Below, piece after piece: positions 53,957-64,000 of a DNA stretch of 64,000 nucleotides (position 1 is the first letter of the stretch; each line of letters begins with the position of its first letter). The stretch is from Pseudomonadota bacterium. GTDB lineage: Bacteria; Pseudomonadota; Gammaproteobacteria; Burkholderiales; Thiobacteraceae. The position numbers and the translations under genes were made by a program. The stretch spans positions 124,001 to 188,000 of the forward strand of contig JAKANO010000006.1 in NCBI GenBank assembly GCA_021812385.1, written 5' to 3'. The notes beneath the pieces are model-generated. The model was not told where the DNA came from. It saw nothing but the letters and a program-made list of their open reading frames with translations, and did no database searches.

Positions 53957-54817
53957 CTATTGCGCGCCTAATGATGATGGTGATTCTTGCGCTGCGGTAA
54001 AAAAGCGCTGCTGCATTTCTTCCAGACCTAATATTTGCAACACTTCGCGCAAACGCTCCTGCGGACGGTTGCGCGGCAAATTTTTGTAACTGGCGATAAT
54101 GAGCTCGTTTTTCATGGAGTGTTCCCAGCCCACGAGCTCGGTCACGTTCACCTGATAACCGTGCGCTTCAAGTTGCAGGCAGCGCAGCACATTGGTGGCT
54201 AAGCTGCCAAATTCGCGCGTATGCAGCGGATGTCGCCAAAGCTCGGCCAGCGCATGGCCACGCAAAGCTTGTACCTTATTTTTCTTCAACACGGCCGCCA
54301 CCTCGGCCTGGCAACAGGGCACCAGCACAATGAAGCGCGCTTGCTTCTTCAGCGCAAAATGGATCGCATCGTCGGTGGCCGTGTCGCACGCGTGCAAGGC
54401 GGTGACCACGTCGACCTGTGCGGGCAAGCGCTCCGATGTGATCGATGCCGCCACCGACAGATTCAAAAAAGTCATCTGTGCGAAACCCAAGCTTTGGGCG
54501 AGCGCTTGGGATTTTTTCACCAGCTCGTCGCGCGTCTCGATGCCGTAAATATGCGAGGCATTGCTCAGCGTCTTGAAAAACAGGTCGTACAGAATAAATC
54601 CCAGATAGGACTTACCAGCGCCATGATCGACCAATTGAATTTCGGAGCGCTCTTGCTGAATTTCTTGCAGCAGCGGCTCGATGAATTGATACAGGTGATA
54701 CACCTGCTTCAACTTGCGCCGGCTGTCCTGGTTCATCTTGCCATCGCGCGTCAAGATGTGCAGCTCCTTCAACAACGCGATGGATTGGCTGGGCTTGATT
54801 TCGGGGATGAGTTGCAT
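53957..54817 (-). CDS. SAM-dependent methyltransferase (Methyltransf_32-like)
   Basis: Class I methyltransferase of 286 aa. The SAM-binding motif I is QLVDHGAGKSYLGFILYDLF (about residues 61-80), with the acidic end of motif II in IYGIETRDELV. A VTALHACDTATDDAIHFAL block and the catalytic-region VPCCQAEVAAVL follow, both characteristic of the TRM13/GSTCD-like Methyltransf_32 group. The target is unknown; RNA is likely from the family. Single gene. Confidence 0.82.
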   Translation of the reverse strand: MQLIPEIKPSQSIALLKELHILTRDGKMNQDSRRKLKQVYHLYQFIEPLLQEIQQERSEIQLVDHGAGKSYLGFILYDLFFKTLSNASHIYGIETRDELVKKSQALAQSLGFAQMTFLNLSVAASITSERLPAQVDVVTALHACDTATDDAIHFALKKQARFIVLVPCCQAEVAAVLKKNKVQALRGHALAELWRHPLHTREFGSLATNVLRCLQLEAHGYQVNVTELVGWEHSMKNELIIASYKNLPRNRPQERLREVLQILGLEEMQQRFFTAAQESPSSLGAQ

Positions 54818-54866
54818 ACTGCCATTTTAAGGCAGTTTAGGGGTTAGTAGCTTGGCCAATGTTGTC

Positions 54867-54951
54867 GGCTGGAAAGCCGGCGCTACAGATCGCCTGGTTT
54901 GAAGCTATTTTAAACGAAGCTGAGTTCTGTAGCGCCGGCATCCTTACCGGC
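54867..54951. repeat. Inverted repeat GCCGGCGCTACAGA / TCTGTAGCGCCGGC
   Basis: GGCTGGAAAGCCGGCGCTAC (54867-54886) continues AGA and is matched by TCTGTAGCGCCGGC (54926-54939) followed by ATCCTTACCGGC. It differs in sequence from the ACCACGGAG elements. It lies in a 300-base gap (54818-55119) in which I see no gene. Confidence 0.75.
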
Positions 54952-55118
54952 ATCAAAGGACAAAATAGAAACCATATGGTTGGATGCGATTAATTTTAGG
55001 TGGCCGTGCTACGAAGTTAACCTAGCTGCGCCGGGTTAGCCTATGCCGAAACAAGCCACTCCGTGGCGTGTTGTCGAACCCGTGCGGCTTCTCTTAACAA
55101 ACACCCTCTCCGCCAAAT

Positions 55119-55148
55119 GAAAATGGGAGCCATAAGGCTCCCATTTTG
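55119..55148 (-). terminator. Rho-independent terminator after tRNA-Ser
   Basis: AAATGGGAGCC / GGCTCCCATTT with a four-base loop. On the minus strand it begins 4 bases after the tRNA CCA end and finishes in TTTTC. Confidence 0.85.
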
Positions 55149-55151
55149 ACT

Positions 55152-55241
<90 letters not shown>

Positions 55242-55251
55242 GAAGGGCGCG

Positions 55252-55280
55252 ATTTTAACAGAAGCGCGGCCACATTTCAC
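55252..55280 (-). promoter_or_regulatory. Candidate promoter of tRNA-Ser
   Basis: On the minus strand GTGAAA (-35, 55275-55280) and TAAAAT (-10, 55252-55257) are 17 bases apart. The predicted start would fall within a few bases of the tRNA 5' end. Confidence 0.55.
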
Positions 55281-55324
55281 ACTGGCACATAGACAAAATT
55301 GAATTCGTTCGCCAAACTCATGTC

Positions 55325-59322
<3,998 letters not shown>

Positions 59323-59330
<8 letters not shown>

Positions 59331-60021
59331 CGATCACGTCGGCACCCTTGGGCGGTGCGAATTTGAATTGGTCGGCGGCGAGCTTGGGATTGCGCTCGAG
59401 TTTTTCAAAGCGAATGATCGTGGTCTGGCCAAAGCTGTCCCTTAACTCCATCTGCTTCAGCGTGGAACCGGCAAAGCCCATGCGCACTGCGGCAAACATG
59501 GTGTCGCTGGATTTGGGGGATGCTTCCAGCCATTCCATGCCGTCACGGCTACCCACATCTTTCAAAGAAAAAAAACGTTCGATCTCGTTATTGCCCGCCA
59601 GCAAGGCCGCAGGCGAACTGCCCAAGGCCTCATCCAGTTTACGCACCGTCACCTGGTCCAAGTCTTTGTCGTAAATCCACAGCTTCGCGCCGTCGCCCAC
59701 GATCAACTGCGCGTAGGGCTTAGCGTAAGTCCAACGAAACTTGCCGGGACGCGAGAACGCCATGACGCCCGAAGCCTGGCTGGTCGTGCGCCCATTGCGG
59801 TCGAGCACCGTTTGATCAAACTGCGCGCGGGCGGTTTGGGTTTCGCGCACGAAAGCACGCAGGCTGTCGACGCTGCCAGCATGGGCAAACGGAACGCATA
59901 AATAGGAAACCGCAAAATACAAAGCAAACCGCAGAGGCGCAGAGGTGCAGAGAAAACCCTGTTTCGAATTTCTCTGCGTCTCAGCGCCTCTGCGGTAAGT
60001 CTTAAAAAGTTTTTTCAACAT
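59323..60021 (-). CDS. lolA: Outer-membrane lipoprotein carrier protein LolA, with repeat-encoded N-terminus
   Basis: Periplasmic chaperone that carries lipoproteins from LolCDE to LolB (232 aa). The mature part GSVDSLRAFVRETQTARAQF, SGVMAFSRPGKFRWTYAKPY and the C-terminal ELRDSFGQTTIIRFEKLERN are typical. The N-terminus is odd: MLKKLFKT is followed by some 24 residues (YRRGAETQRNSKQGFLCTSA and on) encoded by an inverted-repeat element before the hydrophobic core LYFAVSYLCVPFAHA. The repeat seems to have entered the signal-peptide n-region and kept the frame open. A TTG just before the core is an alternative start. It abuts ftsK. Confidence 0.93.
59926..59999. repeat. Dispersed inverted-repeat element (ACCGCAGAGG type) inside lolA
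   Basis: The left arm AAACCGCAGAGGCGCAGAGG (59927-59946) continues TGCAGAGAAAA. The right arm TTTCTCTGCGTCTCAGCGCC (59969-59988) continues TCTGCGGTAAG. The two arms form a hairpin of about 27 pairs with a loop of about 12 bases, all within the lolA coding frame. Confidence 0.85.
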
Positions 60022-62337
<2,316 letters not shown>

Positions 62338-62423
62338 TGATTCAAATAATTAAAGAATGGTCGATTATACCAACATCGACGCCGCCACAGCACAACCCAC
62401 AGCAATATTGAGAATACTGCTAA

Positions 62424-63984
<1,561 letters not shown>

Positions 63985-64000
63985 ATTACTTAGGGAGTCA

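Overview
The window looks like a chromosome segment of a betaproteobacterium, possibly of the Nitrosomonadales/Gallionellales type. The evidence is priB within rpsF-priB-rpsR-rplI, a beta/gamma-type DUF1631 gene, an Isp-type hydrogenase operon, and many dispersed palindromic repeats of kinds common in that class. I cannot name a species from sequence alone. Coding density is high, and most genes have clear family assignments.

Layout. Bases 1-5,800 (minus strand) hold housekeeping genes: dnaB (cut by the window edge), the rpsF-priB-rpsR-rplI ribosomal operon with a near-consensus promoter, rlmB and rnr. A tRNA-Leu(CAG) with its own promoter and terminator follows. Bases 6,100-12,800 carry a large VIT/vWA/TPR/DUF2135 exported protein, an ABC exporter, a fructosamine-kinase-like protein, and an unknown DRR-rich protein behind a perfect FNR-type box. 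Bases 12,805-21,621 (minus) are a group 3b-type soluble [NiFe]-hydrogenase locus: hypF, hydB, hydG, hydD, hydA, a maturation protease and hypE. Bases 21,850-30,560 hold a DUF2892 protein overlapping a GGDEF-EAL enzyme, an old-yellow-enzyme homologue, and a LysR gene divergent from cytochrome b561, two YceI genes, a DODA-type dioxygenase and an MFS transporter. Bases 30,560-32,650 form a small AT-richer island with two unrecognised genes, followed by an HflX-type GTPase.

Bases 34,097-42,933 carry the second hydrogenase locus. hypC-hypA-hypB-hypD run on the minus strand, preceded by a 42-residue membrane mini-ORF. The divergent operon reads protease - hupH-like - hynS - isp1 - isp2 - hynL, a group 1e (Isp-type) membrane hydrogenase. 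hypE and hypF occur only at locus 1 and hypABCD only at locus 2, so within this window the two enzymes appear to share one split maturation set.

Bases 43,000-55,000 hold greB, an RND/HlyD-type adaptor, a DUF1631 gene with a collagen-like Gly-X-Y tract behind a clear c-di-GMP-I (GEMM-I) riboswitch, a COG2509 flavoprotein, a processive glycosyltransferase, a DUF2934 protein with a structured 3' region, nfeD-qmcA-yciH (yciH apparently lacking a standard start codon), and a methyltransferase. Bases 55,100-64,000 hold tRNA-Ser(CGA), mltF, serS, rarA, lolA, ftsK, trxB and an Smr-domain gene.

The main non-genic theme is dispersed repeats. About nine ACCACGGAG/ACCGCAGAGG-type inverted-repeat elements occur, two of them with another repeat nested inside and one that forms part of the lolA reading frame. 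Two copies of a roughly 230 bp betaproteobacterial repeat each sit directly upstream of a hydrogenase structural gene (hydG and hynL).
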